Of a DNA stretch of 64,000 nt, positions 8,173-15,435 are shown in pieces. The stretch's first letter is position 1. Each line of letters opens with the position of its first letter. Source of the DNA: Pseudomonas sp. A-RE-19 (lineage in GTDB: Bacteria > Pseudomonadota > Gammaproteobacteria > Pseudomonadales > Pseudomonadaceae); contig NZ_JAHBDQ010000010.1 of assembly GCF_019956555.1 (NCBI RefSeq), positions 93,014-157,013 on the forward strand, given 5' to 3'. The notes beneath the pieces were generated by a model, which saw only the letters and a list, made by a program, of their open reading frames with translations, made no database searches and was not told the origin of the DNA. Both the position numbers and the translations under genes were made by a program.

Positions 8173-9138
8173 TTAGTCTGCGAACGCCATCCCATGCTTC
8201 TCTTTGGTGGTCTTCACCGCCTCCAGCACTGCCAGCAAGCAGTCATCACGATAGCGCTCCAGCGCCGAGATGCTGTGCTTGCCCAACTGCTCGCTGGTGC
8301 CCTCCACCACATCATCAATCAATTTGTCGGTCAGCTCCGGTGCCGGCAGATACGTCCAGGGCAACTGCAACGCCGGCCCGAATTGCGCCATGAAGTGCCG
8401 CATGCCTGCATCGCCGCCCGCCAGGGTGTAAGTCAGGAAGGTGCCCATGAACGACCAGCGCAGACCCGCGCCAAAGCGAATCGCATCGTCGATTTCGCCA
8501 GTGGTCGCCACGCCGTCGTTGACCAGATGCAGCGCCTCACGCCACAGCGCTTCGAGCAACCGGTCGGCGATGAATCCTGGTACTTCCTTGCGCACATGCA
8601 GCGGTCGCATCCCCAAGGATTCATAGACTTTCATCGCCGCTTGCACCGCTTCTGGCGCAGTGTTTTTGCCGCCGACCACTTCCACCAAGGGCAGCAGGTA
8701 AACCGGGTTGAACGGGTGCCCGACCACGCAGCGTTCCGGGTGGGTTGAGCCTTCATAGAACTCGCTCGGCAGCAGGCCCGAGGTGCTGGAGCCGATCAGC
8801 GCATTGGGCTTGGCCGCCGCGCTGATTTTGCTGTGCAGTTCCAGTTTCAGTTCCAGTCGTTCTGGAGCACTTTCCTGGATGAAATCCGCATCGCGAACGC
8901 ATTCTTCGATGGTGGCGACAAAGCGCAGCCGATCCTGCGACGCACCGGGGGCCAGGCCTTGTTTCTCCAGCGCGCCCCAGGCATTGGCCACGCGTTTGCG
9001 CAGGGCCGTTTCGGCACCGGGCGCCGGGTCCCAGGCCACTACATCAAGGCCATGGGCGAGGGCGCGGGATACCCAGCCGCTGCCGATGACACCGCTGCCC
9101 AGCGCTGCGAAGGTTTTGATTTCGGTGATAAAGCTCAT
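8173..9138 (-). CDS. cdhA: L-carnitine 3-dehydrogenase CdhA
   Basis: This enzyme oxidises L-carnitine to 3-dehydrocarnitine with NAD+. It is 321 residues, a 3-hydroxyacyl-CoA dehydrogenase-fold protein: a Rossmann loop GSGVIGSGW from residue 14, [15 protein letters not shown] as the family catalytic histidine region, and a helical C-terminal domain ([18 protein letters not shown]). The start is the ATG at 9138; an upstream TTG at 9144 would add two residues. It is sandwiched between cdhB and cdhC, each separated by REP pairs. The symbol lcdH is also used for this enzyme. Confidence 0.93.
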   Translation of the reverse strand: MSFITEIKTFAALGSGVIGSGWVSRALAHGLDVVAWDPAPGAETALRKRVANAWGALEKQGLAPGASQDRLRFVATIEECVRDADFIQESAPERLELKLELHSKISAAAKPNALIGSSTSGLLPSEFYEGSTHPERCVVGHPFNPVYLLPLVEVVGGKNTAPEAVQAAMKVYESLGMRPLHVRKEVPGFIADRLLEALWREALHLVNDGVATTGEIDDAIRFGAGLRWSFMGTFLTYTLAGGDAGMRHFMAQFGPALQLPWTYLPAPELTDKLIDDVVEGTSEQLGKHSISALERYRDDCLLAVLEAVKTTKEKHGMAFAD

Positions 9139-9169
9139 GGTCAATTCCTGAATTTGGCTCGGAAAAAAC

Positions 9170-9261
9170 TGTGGGAGCGAGCCTGCTCGCGATGACGTCG
9201 GTACATCCGATGCATCAATTGAGGCAGGTAAACCGCTATCGCGAGCAGGCTCGCTCCCACA
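9170..9261. repeat. REP pair (GCGAGCAGGCTCGC variant) between cdhA and cdhC
   Basis: Inverted GTGGGAGCGAGCCTGCTCGCGA copies occupy almost the whole gap between the two carnitine genes. Confidence 0.85.
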
Positions 9262-9280
9262 GGGGGAAAGTGTGTAAGGC

Positions 9281-10168
9281 TTAACCGCGCTTGGTCAGGC
9301 CCATTTTTGCCCGGCCTTCAGCTGGCGTCAGAACACGGGCGCCGAGGCGGCTGAGGATTTCCGAGGCACGCTCGACCAGTTGGCCGTTGGTCGCCAATAC
9401 ACCCTTGTCCAGCCACAGGTTGTCTTCCAGACCGACCCGCACGTTGCCGCCGAGCAGCACCGCTTGCGCAGCCATCGGCATTTGCATGCGACCGATGCCG
9501 AACCCGGCCCAGACCGCGTCGGCTGGCAGGTTGTCGACCATGGCTTTCATGGTGGTGGTATCGGCCGGAGCGCCCCACGGGATGCCCAGGCACAACTGGA
9601 ACAGCGGGTTATCGAGCAGGCCTTCCTTGATCATCTGCTTGGCGAACCACAGGTGACCGGTGTCGAAGATTTCCAGCTCAGGCTTAACGCCCAGCTCTTG
9701 AATGCGTTTGGCGCCAGCACGTAGCTGAGCCGGGGTGGACACGTAAATGGTGTCGCCGTCACCGAAGTTCAGGGTGCCGCAATCCAGGGTGCAGATTTCC
9801 GGCAGCAATTCTTCGACGTGGGCCAGACGGGTCAGCGGACCGACCAGGTCGGTGTTCGGGCCAAACTCCATCGGGTTCTCGCCCGCACCGATTTCCAGGT
9901 CGCCGCCCATGCCTGCGGTGAGGTTGACGATGATGTCGACGTCGGCCTCGCGGATGCGCTCCATCACTTCGCGATACAGCGCCACGTCACGGCTGAACTT
10001 GCCGGTTTCGGGGTCGCGAACATGGCAGTGGACCACGGTGGCGCCCGCCTTGGCGGCTTCCACGGCGGCCGCGGCGATTTGTTTCGGGGTGACCGGCACG
10101 TGTGGGCTTCTGGCGGTCGTGTCGCCAGCACCGGTGAGTGCGCAGGTGATGATGACGTCGTGGTTCAT
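9281..10168 (-). CDS. cdhC: 3-dehydrocarnitine cleavage enzyme CdhC (BKACE family)
   Basis: This enzyme condenses 3-dehydrocarnitine with acetyl-CoA to give betainyl-CoA and acetoacetate. It is 295 residues of the beta-keto acid cleavage family (formerly DUF849), a TIM barrel with a divalent metal. The metal pair His47 and His49 lies in VHCHVRDP, and NLTAGMGG and GLEDNLWL are family blocks. It starts at the ATG at 10168. It lies directly downstream of caiX in the carnitine operon, and the neighbours select the dehydrocarnitine substrate among the many known for this family. Confidence 0.93.
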   Translation of the reverse strand: MNHDVIITCALTGAGDTTARSPHVPVTPKQIAAAAVEAAKAGATVVHCHVRDPETGKFSRDVALYREVMERIREADVDIIVNLTAGMGGDLEIGAGENPMEFGPNTDLVGPLTRLAHVEELLPEICTLDCGTLNFGDGDTIYVSTPAQLRAGAKRIQELGVKPELEIFDTGHLWFAKQMIKEGLLDNPLFQLCLGIPWGAPADTTTMKAMVDNLPADAVWAGFGIGRMQMPMAAQAVLLGGNVRVGLEDNLWLDKGVLATNGQLVERASEILSRLGARVLTPAEGRAKMGLTKRG

Positions 10169-10266
10169 GAGGCGGTTCCTTACAGGCGTGATTTTGGGGT
10201 ATGGCTTGGGGCGTGACGATTCCGTTCGCAGCCCGTATCAGGCTGCGAATCGGTGTTTCAATCGGT

Positions 10267-11211
10267 TTATTTACTGGTCAGTTTCAGGTTTTCAGCGGCC
10301 GGTTTGCCGTCGAAGGTGGTCACGCCTTCGAGCCAGCGTTGCTTGTCTTGCGGGTGATCCTTGAGCCATTGCTTGGCCGATTCGAAGGCGTCTTTGTGAT
10401 CGAGCAGCGGCTGCATCATCCGGCTCTCGTCTTCGGCGCTGTAGGTCAGGTTGCTCAGCAAACGACCAATGTTCGGGCATTGCTCGGCGTATTTCGGCGC
10501 GGTGACCGTCCACACGGTGGCCATGCCTTCGTTCGGGCCGAGGGCATCTTCACTGCCGGTGAGATAAGTCATTTGCACGTTGACGTTCATCGGGTGCGGC
10601 GCCCAGCCGAAGAACACCACGGCTTCCTTGCGCCGCACGGCGCGATCCACCGCCGCAAGCATGCCGGCTTCACTGGACTCGACCAGCTGGAACTTGCCCA
10701 GGCCAAACTGGTTTTTGGCGATCATCGCCTTGATCTGGGTGTTGGCACCCGAGCCAGGCTCGATGCCGTAAATCTTGCCGCCCAATTCTTTTTCGAACTT
10801 GGCGATATCGGCGAAGGTTTTCAGGCCCTTGTCAGCGAGATAAGTCGGTACGGCGAGGGTGGCGCGAGCATCCTTGAGGCTTGGCGCTTCAAGCACTTTG
10901 ACCTGTTTGCCGTCGACGAACGGGGTGATGGTCTGGGTCATCAGCGGGTTCCAGTAGCCAAGGAACATGTCCAGGCGCTGGTCGCGGATCCCGGCGAAGA
11001 TGATTTGCTGGGAGGCGCTGGTCTGTTTGGTGTTGTAGCCGAGGCCATCGAGCAGGACCTGGGTCATGGCGCTGGTGGCGATCACGTCGGTCCAGTTCAC
11101 TACACCCATGCGCACGTTCTGGCACGCGGCGGGTTCGGCGGCCATGACGCTGGCGCTCAAGAAAGCGGTACCGCTGAGTGCAAGAACACAGCTGCTGATC
11201 AGTCGTTTCAT
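10267..11211 (-). CDS. caiX: Periplasmic carnitine-binding protein CaiX
   Basis: This 314-residue binding protein brings carnitine (and probably gamma-butyrobetaine) to the CbcWV permease complex. In pseudomonads one core transporter is shared by several binding proteins. The signal peptide MKRLISSCVLALSGTAFLSA is followed by cleavage near VMA/AEPAAC. The ProX-like features VNWTDVIATSAM, YGIEPGSGAN and FFGWAPHPMN parallel CbcX. No permease or ATPase genes accompany it, consistent with sharing. It is first in the carnitine operon and divergent from cdhR. Confidence 0.92.
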   Translation of the reverse strand: MKRLISSCVLALSGTAFLSASVMAAEPAACQNVRMGVVNWTDVIATSAMTQVLLDGLGYNTKQTSASQQIIFAGIRDQRLDMFLGYWNPLMTQTITPFVDGKQVKVLEAPSLKDARATLAVPTYLADKGLKTFADIAKFEKELGGKIYGIEPGSGANTQIKAMIAKNQFGLGKFQLVESSEAGMLAAVDRAVRRKEAVVFFGWAPHPMNVNVQMTYLTGSEDALGPNEGMATVWTVTAPKYAEQCPNIGRLLSNLTYSAEDESRMMQPLLDHKDAFESAKQWLKDHPQDKQRWLEGVTTFDGKPAAENLKLTSK

Positions 11212-11418
11212 GGTGGGTTCCTCGGCAGGTCGTTATTGTGGGTTCCGGTGTCTGATGCGCCGGTGATGCCAAGTTACGCAGCTCAAGGCCCGTGAAAACG
11301 CACTGCGGCGACCAGCTCTTGCACTGCGGCGACCTGCGCACTTGAATGCCGTCGGCAAGTGGCGTATCAACGTCCACACGCTTCCCGCCCTCTCGCTACC
11401 TGCCATCGAGTGCGCTCC
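11212..11418. promoter_or_regulatory. caiX/cdhR divergent promoter with 14-bp direct repeats (likely CdhR operator)
   Basis: GCACTGCGGCGACC occurs twice exactly, at 11300-11313 and 11321-11334, a period of 21 bp (two helical turns) as AraC-family dimers require. The reverse complement begins GGTCGC, the same core as the repeats upstream of cbcX. CdhR is encoded immediately to the right. Confidence 0.7.
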
Positions 11419-12378
11419 ATGTCCCAGGATTTCTACTTCTTGTTGATGCCGGGTTTTTCGGCGATCGGGTTCATCTCGGCCATCGAGCCGCTGCGGGTCG
11501 CCAATCGCTTTCGCGGCGAGCTGTACCGCTGGCATGTCTTGAGCGTCGATGGCGGGGCGGTGCTGGCCAGTAACGGTATGTCGGTCAACGCCGATGCAGC
11601 GCTGGAACCCCTGAAGAAAGGCGCGACCTTGCTGGTGGTCGCCGGTTTCGAGCCGCTGAAGTTCGCCACTCCGGCACTGGAGCACTGGTTGCGTCGCTTG
11701 GACAACGAAGGCGTGACGCTCGGCGCCATCGACACCGGCAGCTTCGTCCTCGCCGAAGCCGGCCTGCTCGACGGCCATCGCCTGACCCTGCACTGGGAAG
11801 CCATCGACGCGTTCAAGGAGTCCTACCCGCAGCTGAGCGTCACCCAGGAACTGTTCGAGATCGATCGCCGACGCATCACCTCCGCTGGCGGTACGGCCTC
11901 CATCGACCTGATGCTCGACCTCATCGGCCAGGCCCACGGCCCGGAACTGGCAATCCAGGTCAGCGAACAATTCGTACTCGGGCGCATCCGCCCGCGCAAA
12001 GATCACCAACGCATGGAAGTCGCCACGCGGTATGGCATCAGCAACAAGAAACTGGTGCAGGTGATCGGGGAGATGGAACAGCACAGCGAACCGCCGCTCA
12101 GTACCCTGGAGTTGGCGGAATCGATCAAGGTCACCCGGCGTCAGCTGGAACGCCTGTTTCGCCTGCACCTGAACGACACGCCGAGCAATTTCTATCTGCG
12201 CTTAAGGCTGGAGAAGGCGCGGCAGTTGTTGCGTCAGACGAACATGAGTGTGTTGGAAGTGAGCATCGCGTGCGGGTTTGAATCGCCGTCGTATTTCACC
12301 CGCAGTTATCGGGCGAGGTTTGAGCGGTGCCCGCGGGAGGATCGACGACGGTTGGGGGATGGGCGAGAGCTGGTATGA
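11419..12378 (+). CDS. cdhR: AraC-family carnitine-responsive activator CdhR
   Basis: This protein activates the carnitine degradation genes and caiX when carnitine is present. It is 319 residues with a DJ-1/PfpI-like sensor (residues 1-180, starting MSQDFYFLLMPGFSAIGFIS) and an AraC DNA-binding domain (about 210-310) with helix-turn-helix segments LAESIKVTRRQLERLF and VLEVSIACGFESPSYF. The start is set by the MSQDF block at the ATG at 11419; an open stretch of 20 codons upstream overlaps the operator repeats and is not coding. It is paralogous to GbdR and divergent from caiX. Confidence 0.93.
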   Translation: MSQDFYFLLMPGFSAIGFISAIEPLRVANRFRGELYRWHVLSVDGGAVLASNGMSVNADAALEPLKKGATLLVVAGFEPLKFATPALEHWLRRLDNEGVTLGAIDTGSFVLAEAGLLDGHRLTLHWEAIDAFKESYPQLSVTQELFEIDRRRITSAGGTASIDLMLDLIGQAHGPELAIQVSEQFVLGRIRPRKDHQRMEVATRYGISNKKLVQVIGEMEQHSEPPLSTLELAESIKVTRRQLERLFRLHLNDTPSNFYLRLRLEKARQLLRQTNMSVLEVSIACGFESPSYFTRSYRARFERCPREDRRRLGDGRELV

Positions 12379-12396
12379 GCTAAACGCAAAACAAAA

Positions 12397-12486
12397 TGTG
12401 GGAGCGAGCCTGCTCGCGATAGCGGTGGATCAGTCGACATCAACTGGAATGGACTGACCGCAATCGCGAGCAGGCTCGCTCCCACA
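12397..12486. repeat. REP pair (GCGAGCAGGCTCGC variant)
   Basis: TGTGGGAGCGAGCCTGCTCG and its inverted copy lie between the convergent cdhR and the DUF3010 gene. Confidence 0.85.
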
Positions 12487-12504
12487 TTTGATCTACTTTC
12501 ACTT

Positions 12505-12921
12505 TTACTTCTTGATCAGTGCCGAGCACGCCGCCTTGTAAGCCTCATGCTGATACTTGTTCAGCGTATCCGGCAGGGCGAAGTCGAACTTCTTGTTCTG
12601 CGCATTGATCGTCTGCGGCGACAGCAGCGTCACCTCGCAGTTTTCCAGCAGCTGAAAAACCCCCTCGATCTTGAACGTGGTCGGCCCCCCGGCGAACTCA
12701 CCTTTCTTGCTGCGCTTCTTGATCGCAATGCGGTCGATGGAGTTCTCCCGAACAAACGACGCCACCTGAGCGGCAAAGACCTTGACGTTCGCGGCTTCGT
12801 CGTCATCGTCGAGGGCGATTTTCTTGGTGGCCAGGGCGACGTGGCTCAGGGCCTGATCGTCGAGGGAGGCCACGGCGATGATCGCTTCGCTGCCTTTGAT
12901 TTCGATACCGCAGATTTTCAT
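12505..12921 (-). CDS. DUF3010 family protein
   Basis: This is a 138-residue cytoplasmic protein starting MKICGIEIKGSEAIIAVASL. The N-terminal IKGSEAIIAV strand followed by RIAIKKRSKKGEFAGGPTTFKIEG resembles an RNase H/resolvase-like fold, as described for DUF3010 members. No biochemical function is established for the family that I can name. It is followed upstream, with a 32-bp gap, by a small helix-turn-helix gene on the same strand. It is unrelated to the catabolic genes around it. Confidence 0.8.
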   Translation of the reverse strand: MKICGIEIKGSEAIIAVASLDDQALSHVALATKKIALDDDDEAANVKVFAAQVASFVRENSIDRIAIKKRSKKGEFAGGPTTFKIEGVFQLLENCEVTLLSPQTINAQNKKFDFALPDTLNKYQHEAYKAACSALIKK

Positions 12922-12953
12922 TTCAAACCCTTTTCCCGATGCTGGCGTGCAGC

Positions 12954-13172
12954 TTACAACTCAAGTTGATTGGCGGTGATGCCAAATGCTGCGGCGATTT
13001 TCTCACGGGTGGCCTTGCGGGGCTTGGCAACCGTCTCCTGCTGGGCGAATGCCGGTTGGGAGATGCCCATACGTTTGGCCACTTCATCCTGTGTAAGGTT
13101 CAGGTGTTCGCGCCAGGCGCGAATAGGGAGTGCTCCATCGACGATGCGGCTGACTACTTCGTGGGGAATCAA
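12954..13172 (-). CDS. Small XRE-type helix-turn-helix protein (TTG start)
   Basis: This is a 72-residue DNA-binding protein. The helix-turn-helix lies at about residues 24-45 (LNLTQDEVAKRMGISQPAFAQQE), followed by REKIAAAFGI. It has no ATG: translation most likely begins at the TTG at 13172, which has AAAGGAGA six bases upstream, and an in-frame TAG lies just before that site. Relatives that I recall carry a further 30-50 residues before the equivalent IPHEVV segment, so this one may be N-terminally shortened. No toxin partner is obvious. Confidence 0.7.
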   Translation of the reverse strand: MIPHEVVSRIVDGALPIRAWREHLNLTQDEVAKRMGISQPAFAQQETVAKPRKATREKIAAAFGITANQLEL

Positions 13173-13195
13173 ATTAATCTCCTTTTCTATGTTTT

Positions 13196-13597
13196 TTACT
13201 CCTGCCCAATCGACTCCAAAAACTCCGACCGCTCGTCACTCATCCTCGCCACGCAATCATTCTGCGCAATGGTGAATGCCTTGCTACCACTGGTCGCCGG
13301 AAATGCTTCAACCGCGCAATCGGCATCCCGGGTCTTCAACCATTGCTGCTGAGCGGCCTTGAGCTTGGCGGTGATATCGGTCAGTTGCGCGGGATTCTTG
13401 CCGTAGGCCGTGTGCATGCGCTCGGTCAGGCTCTGGTAGTTGTCTTTGAGCAATTGCTCGGCGGTGGTTCTGCTGTAGACCGAGCATTCCAGGGTCTGGA
13501 CGTCGTTTTCGACGGCGTCGCAGGGGGTGTTGTCGGCCTCTTCAGCTGCTTGTACGCCGGTCGCTATCAGTGCCAAAGCCAGGAAGATCGATTTCAT
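13196..13597 (-). CDS. Secreted lysozyme-inhibitor-like protein (LprI/DUF1311)
   Basis: This is a 133-residue exported protein. The signal peptide MKSIFLALALIATGVQA is followed by a mature domain with four or more cysteines (TPCDAVEN, LECSVYSR, DADCAVEA, QNDCVARM), which is the DUF1311/LprI pattern of paired disulfides. The conserved W of QQQWLKTRDADC is present. The start is the ATG at 13597, with AAGGGCGG upstream. LprI members can inhibit host lysozyme, but such activity here is only inferred. It is transcribed towards the small HTH gene 23 bp away. Confidence 0.75.
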   Translation of the reverse strand: MKSIFLALALIATGVQAAEEADNTPCDAVENDVQTLECSVYSRTTAEQLLKDNYQSLTERMHTAYGKNPAQLTDITAKLKAAQQQWLKTRDADCAVEAFPATSGSKAFTIAQNDCVARMSDERSEFLESIGQE

Positions 13598-13832
13598 TGC
13601 GTCGCCGCCCTTAATCCAGTGAAACATCCAGTGATGCGACGAATTCTGGCCCAAGCGGGCGACGTTGGATAGGTAGGCGATGAAGCCTGTTGACGACCCT
13701 TTGTCGCGGATTGACGCTTTCGGCAAACCCCCTGTCGTTTTTGCACCCGGCTGCCCCGTCCCTCAGGCATATGCTGGCCCCAAAGCGCCGGCAGACGATT
13801 CGGCGCATGAATCGCTAATAGGGGACAGCCTG

Positions 13833-14810
13833 ATGAGCCCAGCCGAATTGCACGCCGACAGCATCGTTATCGACGGGCTGATTATTGCCAAGTGGAACCG
13901 CGAGCTGTTTGAAGACATGCGCAAGGGCGGTCTGACCGCGGCCAACTGCACCGTGTCGGTGTGGGAGGGCTTCCAGGCCACTGTCAACAACATCGCCGCC
14001 AGCCAGAAGCTGATCCGCGAGAACAGCGACCTGGTGATTCCGGTGCGCACCACCGCCGATATCCGTAAGGCCAAGGAACAGGGCAAGACCGGCATCCTCT
14101 TTGGCTTCCAGAATGCTCACGCGTTTGAAGACCAGATCGGCTACGTCGAGGTCTTCAAGCAGCTCGGCGTCGGTATCGTGCAGATGTGCTACAACACCCA
14201 AAACCTGGTCGGTACCGGTTGCTACGAGCGCGATGGCGGCCTGTCGGGTTTCGGTCGCGAAATCGTCGCCGAGATGAACCGTGTCGGCGTCATGTGCGAC
14301 CTGTCCCACGTCGGCTCGAAAACGTCCGAAGAAGTCATCCTCGAATCCAAGAAGCCGGTCTGCTACTCCCACTGCCTGCCGTCGGGTCTGAAAGTTCACC
14401 CGCGCAACAAATCCGACGAAGAGCTGAAGTTCATCGCCGATCACGGCGGTTTTGTCGGTGTGACCATGTTCGCGCCGTTCCTGGCCAAGGGCATTGATTC
14501 GACCATCGACGACTACGCCGAAGCCATCGAATACACCATGAACATCGTCGGCGAAGACGCCATCGGCATCGGCACCGACTTCACCCAGGGCCATGGCCAG
14601 GACTTTTTCGAATACCTGACCCATGACAAGGGCTACGCCCGCCGTCTGACCAGCTTCGGCAAGATCATCAACCCGCTGGGTATCCGCACCGTGGGCGAGT
14701 TCCCGAACCTGACCGAGACCCTGCTCAAACGCGGCCATTCCGAGCGGGTGGTGCGCAAGATCATGGGCGAGAACTGGGTCAACGTCCTCAAGGACGTCTG
14801 GGGCGAATAA
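13833..14810 (+). CDS. M19 membrane dipeptidase-like protein of the dimethylglycine operon, metal site altered
   Basis: This 325-residue protein has the M19 (renal dipeptidase) barrel fold and opens the dimethylglycine operon, as its homologue does in P. aeruginosa. It starts at the ATG at 13833 (MSPAELHADSIVIDG) after TAGGGGACA. Authentic M19 enzymes have His-x-Asp after the DG motif; here DG14-15 is followed by LII. The bridging Glu of the usual EGGH block is Gln93 (FGFQNAH). The two other zinc histidines remain (His159 in DLSHVG, His180 in CYSHC). It may therefore not be a dinuclear zinc dipeptidase. The role in methylglycine metabolism is unknown. Confidence 0.85.
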   Translation: MSPAELHADSIVIDGLIIAKWNRELFEDMRKGGLTAANCTVSVWEGFQATVNNIAASQKLIRENSDLVIPVRTTADIRKAKEQGKTGILFGFQNAHAFEDQIGYVEVFKQLGVGIVQMCYNTQNLVGTGCYERDGGLSGFGREIVAEMNRVGVMCDLSHVGSKTSEEVILESKKPVCYSHCLPSGLKVHPRNKSDEELKFIADHGGFVGVTMFAPFLAKGIDSTIDDYAEAIEYTMNIVGEDAIGIGTDFTQGHGQDFFEYLTHDKGYARRLTSFGKIINPLGIRTVGEFPNLTETLLKRGHSERVVRKIMGENWVNVLKDVWGE

Positions 14811-14834
14811 GCCGCCGCATCTGAAGAATCCTTT

Positions 14835-14857
14835 CCCCCGGCCGTCCGTGCCGGGGG
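14835..14857 (+). other. Intercistronic GC-rich hairpin
   Basis: CCCCCGGC (14835-14842) pairs exactly with GCCGGGGG (14850-14857) across a seven-base loop, between the M19-like gene and the DUF5943 gene. There is no T-run. It could be a processing or stability element inside the operon. Confidence 0.5.
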
Positions 14858-14889
14858 CAACACAACGAATTTTCTGGAGTTAAGTTTCC

Positions 14890-15420
14890 ATGGCCAAGAT
14901 CGCCCCGCAATTGCCAATCGAAGTCGACAGCGAAACCGGTGTCTGGACCTCTGACGCCCTGCCGATGCTGTATGTGCCGCGCCATTTCTTCGTCAACAAC
15001 CACATGGGCATCGAGGAAGTGCTGGGCGCCGACGCTTACGCCGAAATCCTCTACAAGGCCGGCTACAAGTCCGCTTGGCACTGGTGTGAAAAAGAAGCTG
15101 AATGCCACGGCCTGGAAGGCGTCGCGGTGTTCGAGCACTACATGAAGCGTCTGTCGCAACGCGGCTGGGGCTTGTTCAAGATTCAGGACATCGACCTCGA
15201 CAAAGGCACCGCCAGCGTCAAGCTCGAACACTCCGCATTCGTCTACGTGTACGGCAAGGTCGGGCGCAAGGTCGACTACATGTTCACCGGCTGGTTCGCC
15301 GGCGCCATGGACCAGATCCTGGCCGCTCGCGGCAGCAAGATCCGCACGGTCGCCGAACAAGTCTACGGTGGCTCCGAAGAAGGCCACGACGACGGTTTGT
15401 TCACCGTCAAGCCGTTGTAA
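14890..15420 (+). CDS. DUF5943 protein of the dimethylglycine demethylase operon
   Basis: This is a 176-residue soluble protein (MAKIAPQLPIEVDSETGVW) of unknown function. It contains aromatic, charged stretches such as YKSAWHWCEKEAECHG and VGRKVDYMFTGWFAG, reminiscent of small 4-vinyl-reductase-like sensor domains. It has no signal peptide or membrane span. It is 15 bp upstream of dgcA, and the same gene precedes dgcA in P. aeruginosa, so it is probably an accessory factor for the demethylase or its electron chain. Confidence 0.8.
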   Translation: MAKIAPQLPIEVDSETGVWTSDALPMLYVPRHFFVNNHMGIEEVLGADAYAEILYKAGYKSAWHWCEKEAECHGLEGVAVFEHYMKRLSQRGWGLFKIQDIDLDKGTASVKLEHSAFVYVYGKVGRKVDYMFTGWFAGAMDQILAARGSKIRTVAEQVYGGSEEGHDDGLFTVKPL

Positions 15421-15435
15421 GTCGAGGACCCCGCC

